A stretch of DNA of 22,623 nucleotides from NCBI GenBank assembly GCA_048213135.1, contig PS015252.1:40321-62943 (forward strand), written 5' to 3'. Numbering within the stretch: the first letter of the stretch is position 1; every line of letters begins with the position of its first letter. A model generated the notes under the pieces. The model saw only the letters and a program-made list of their open reading frames with translations, was not told the origin of the DNA and ran no database searches. The position numbers and the translations under genes were made by a program. Below are positions 20,037-22,623 of this stretch, piece by piece. Source of the stretch: Reclinomonas americana ATCC 50394 (taxonomy: Eukaryota > Jakobida > Jakobea > Jakobida).

Positions 20037-22623
20037 ATGGCTGACGCGGAGCCGATCAAGATTCGTGAGGTTGCCAAGGTTTGTGTGCAAACTTTGTTTG
20101 CGGTGTGACGCCATGACCATTTCGTTCCGCGCACTCACTCGCTGCACCACCTCCACCCCCCTCGTTGCGCTTGCATTTTCTTCTTGTTTGTGTTTGCNNN
20201 NNNNNNNNNNNNNNNNNNNNNNNNNNNNNNNNNNNNNNNNNNNNNNNNNNNNNNNNNNNNNNNNNNNNNNNNNNNNNNNNNNNNNNNNNNNNNNNNNNNN
20301 NNNNNNNNNNNNNNNNNNNNNNNNNNNNNNNNNNNNNNNNNNNNNNNNNNNNNNNNNNNNNNNNNNNNNNNNNNNNNNNNNNNNNNNNNNNNNNNNNNNN
20401 NNNNNNNNNNNNNNNNNNNNNNNNNNNNNNNNNNNNNNNNNNNNNNNNNNNNNNNNNNNNNNNNNNNNNNNNNNNNNNNNNNNNNNNNNNNNNNNNNNNN
20501 NNNNNNNNNNNNNNNNNNNNNNNNNNNNNNNNNNNNNNNNNNNNNNNNNNNNNNNNNNNNNNNNNNNNNNNNNNNNNNNNNNNNNNNNNNNNNNNNNNNN
20601 NNNNNNNNNNNNNNNNNNNNNNNNNNNNNNNNNNNNNNNNNNNNNNNNNNNNNNNNNNNNNNNNNNNNNNNNNNNNNNNNNNNNNNNNNNNNNNNNNNNN
20701 NNNNNNNNNNNNNNNNNNNNNNNNNNNATGATAGAGAGGGGGTGGGGGGAGTAGGGGAGAGAGAGAGTGTGTGTGTGTGTGTGTTTGGATCTTCTTTGAT
20801 GAGTATGTGTGTGTTCATGGCTGACGAATTGTCTGTTGTCGCGAAACAGGGCTTCCTCCGCAACCAGACGACCATTGAGCGCTTCAAGCAGCTGCCGATG
20901 GCGCCGGGTGGCAAGCCGCCAGTGCTGCAGTACTTCCGCTCTCTGCTGGAGACCGACAAGCTCAACCCGTACGAGTCGTACGAGCTGGCTCTGATGGCCC
21001 TGCAGCGCCCGAACGGTGCTGTGTACCTCAAGAGCCTGCTCGACGAGAACAAGATTGAGGGCTCGGAGCAGCTCGGTGACTTGGTGCGCCAGTACGACCG
21101 CGAGCTCGCCCTCAAGTTGTACGCACGCGGCAACGCCGGCTCCAAGGTCCGTTTGTTTTTTGTGTGTTGCGCTTTTCTTTCCTTCCCTTCCAGTCGCTGA
21201 TTTGGTTTCTTGTGTAGGTGGTGGAGGCTCTGATTGAGACCCGCCAGTGGGAGAACGTGTTCAAGTACGTCGATTCGACCGACTACAAGCCCGACTGGAT
21301 CTCGATCCTGCAGTCGCTGCTGCGCCCCGACCGCCTCGACCCGGAGGGTGCCGAGAAGCTGGCAACCATGCTGGCCCAGCGCAGCCTGGTAGACCCGAAC
21401 CGCGTGGCCGACCTCTTTGTGCAAGTCGGCCTCTTCCAGCAGGTCACCTCGTTCCTCATTGACGTGCTCAAGGAGGACAAGCCGGAGCAGGCCGCGCTGC
21501 AGACGCGCCTCCTCGAGATCACCCTCGCCTCGTGCCCCGCGCACATCACCGAGGGCATCTTCGCCAACAACCTCATCTCGCACTACGACAAGCAAAAGAT
21601 TGCGCAGCTGTGCGAGCGCAAGCAGCTGTTTGCCCGTGCCCTCGAGAACTACGAGGACATTGAGGACATCAAGCGTGTGATCATCCACGCCACGGCGCTG
21701 CTGGAGCCCACTGTTGCGTCTTGTCGAAGAAGCAAAAAAAACACCCCGAGTGCTCGTAGCTGACTTGGTACCCCGTTGCTTCTACAGTGGCTGATTCAGT
21801 ACTTTGGCAACCTGGACGTGGACGACTGCCTCGTCGTCTTCCAGGAGCTGCTGAAGCGCAACCTGCGCCAGAACCTGCAGTTGGTGGTCGCCGCCGCCAA
21901 GCAGTACGCCACACACATTGGCACCGAGCGCCTGATCAACCTGTTTGACACGTTCAAGACCCCGGAGGGCATGTTCCACTTCCTGCGCGGCATTGTCGCT
22001 ATTAGCGAGGACCCGGAGGTGCACTTCCGCTACATTGAGGCCGCCGTGAAGGTGGGCCAGATGTCGGAGGTCGAGCGCATGACGCACGATTCGGACAAGT
22101 ACGACCCGGAGCGCACCAAGGAGTTCCTGAAGGAGGCTCGCCTCTCCAACATGTGGCCGCTGATCAACGTGTGCGACAAGCACGGCTTCATCCAGGAGCT
22201 GGTCGAGTACCTGTACAACAATGGCCAACTGAAGTACGTTGACGCCTACGTGCAGCAGCGCTCGCCGCACAACACCCCCAAGGTGGTCGGCACGCTGCTC
22301 GATGTGGACTGCAACGAGGACCACATTGTCAAGCTGCTGGAGCAGGTGGGCCCGCTGGCCCCGATTGCCGAGCTGTGCGACGAGGTCGAGAAGCGCAACC
22401 GCCTCAAGCTGTGCCTGCCATGGCTGGAGGCCCGCTATCAGGAGGGCGTGCAGGAGGTGGCGCTGCACAATGCGCTCGCCAAGGTGTACCTGGACACCAA
22501 CAAGGATGCCCAGCGTTTCCTGGAGACCAACCCGGTGAGTTTTCTGGGGTGGAAAAAGGGCAATGCCTCTTGTATATATTTGAACTCATTTCTTCCTCTT
22601 CTCTCTTTCCCTCCTACAGTATT
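20037..22623 (+). CDS. CLTC: Clathrin heavy chain, 3' partial, N-terminal propeller lost in gap
   Basis: Clathrin heavy chain forms the legs of the triskelion that coats endocytic and trans-Golgi vesicles. Exon 1, 20037-20078, encodes MADAEPIKIREVAK. The following exons are 20850-21146, 21218-21712, 21788-22534 and the first bases of the next at 22620. The readable part starts at GFLRNQTTIERFKQLP, which in the family lies just after the seven-bladed terminal domain. It continues through the linker and leg CHC repeats: LLQTRLLEI-like AALQTRLLEITLAS, SHYDKQKIAQLCE, WLIQYFGNLDVDD, DPEVHFRYIEAAVK, YDPERTKEFLKEA, LLDVDCNEDHIVKLL and EVEKRNRLKLCLPWLEARYQEG. About 370 residues of the propeller are absent between exon 1 and 20850. 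Codon use is strongly GC-biased, as for a highly expressed gene. The gene runs off the window. Confidence 0.95.
20198..20727. other. 530-base N gap in clathrin heavy chain
   Basis: The gap follows the T/C-rich start of intron 1 and precedes a GA/GT simple-repeat stretch. About 370 codons of the terminal domain, over 1,100 bases plus introns, should lie between exon 1 and the exon at 20850. The stated gap length is therefore too short to hold them. Confidence 0.8.
20730..20785 (+). repeat. GA/GGGGA and (GT)n simple repeat in a clathrin intron
   Basis: Purine-rich gagagggggtggggg sequence and gagagagagag are followed by gtgtgtgtgtgtgtgtgtg up to 20784. The stretch lies between the gap and the acceptor gcgaaacag at 20841-20849, so it is read as intron. 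Confidence 0.8.

Noticed and set aside
20135-21688. 517-codon minus-strand frame opposite clathrin
   Set aside because: It is an antisense shadow of GC-biased clathrin exons extended by the N gap. The plus strand has clear family sequence and matching splice sites.

Overview
The window is nuclear DNA from a compact, GC-rich eukaryotic genome, most likely a unicellular protist. Genes sit 16 to 200 bases apart, alternate strands, and are cut by many short GT-AG introns (about 34 to 100 nt). Introns containing simple repeats are the only long ones, and the assembly is broken by N gaps mostly inside them. A WDR90/POC16-type gene suggests a lineage that builds centrioles or flagella. The species cannot be named from the sequence.

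Layout, left to right: the 3' part of an unrecognised gene with a proline-rich C-terminus (159-1250, +); a type IA topoisomerase III of the TOP3A kind with extra zinc ribbons and an RGG-like tail (1372-5608, +); an unrecognised small gene of about 199 residues (5625-6581, -); an unclassified WD40 protein (6646-8225, +); a PAK1IP1/MAK11 homologue used in 60S ribosome assembly (8288-10459, -); a very exon-rich WDR90/POC16 homologue with an N-terminal CFAP20 domain (10587-17877, -); mitochondrial ribosomal protein mL43 (18074-18560, +); ribosome biogenesis factor RRS1 (18637-19865, -); and the 5' part of clathrin heavy chain (20037 to the window end, +).

The genes are housekeeping genes from different processes: decatenation and recombination, ribosome assembly in nucleolus and mitochondrion, centriole walls, and vesicle coats. 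There is no operon-like logic. MAK11 and RRS1 both serve 60S assembly, and three non-orthologous WD40 genes lie side by side. All coding models were built by hand from splice sites and reading phase. The most notable signal is a recurrent class of 5' splice sites with one additional T (GTTGCGT, GTTGAGT, GTTACGT) beside the ordinary GTGCGT, GTGAGT and GTACGT donors. This pattern suggests bulged pairing with U1 snRNA. A 9-nt microexon and exons lost in assembly gaps are also present. I found no tRNA, rRNA, CRISPR array or transposon.
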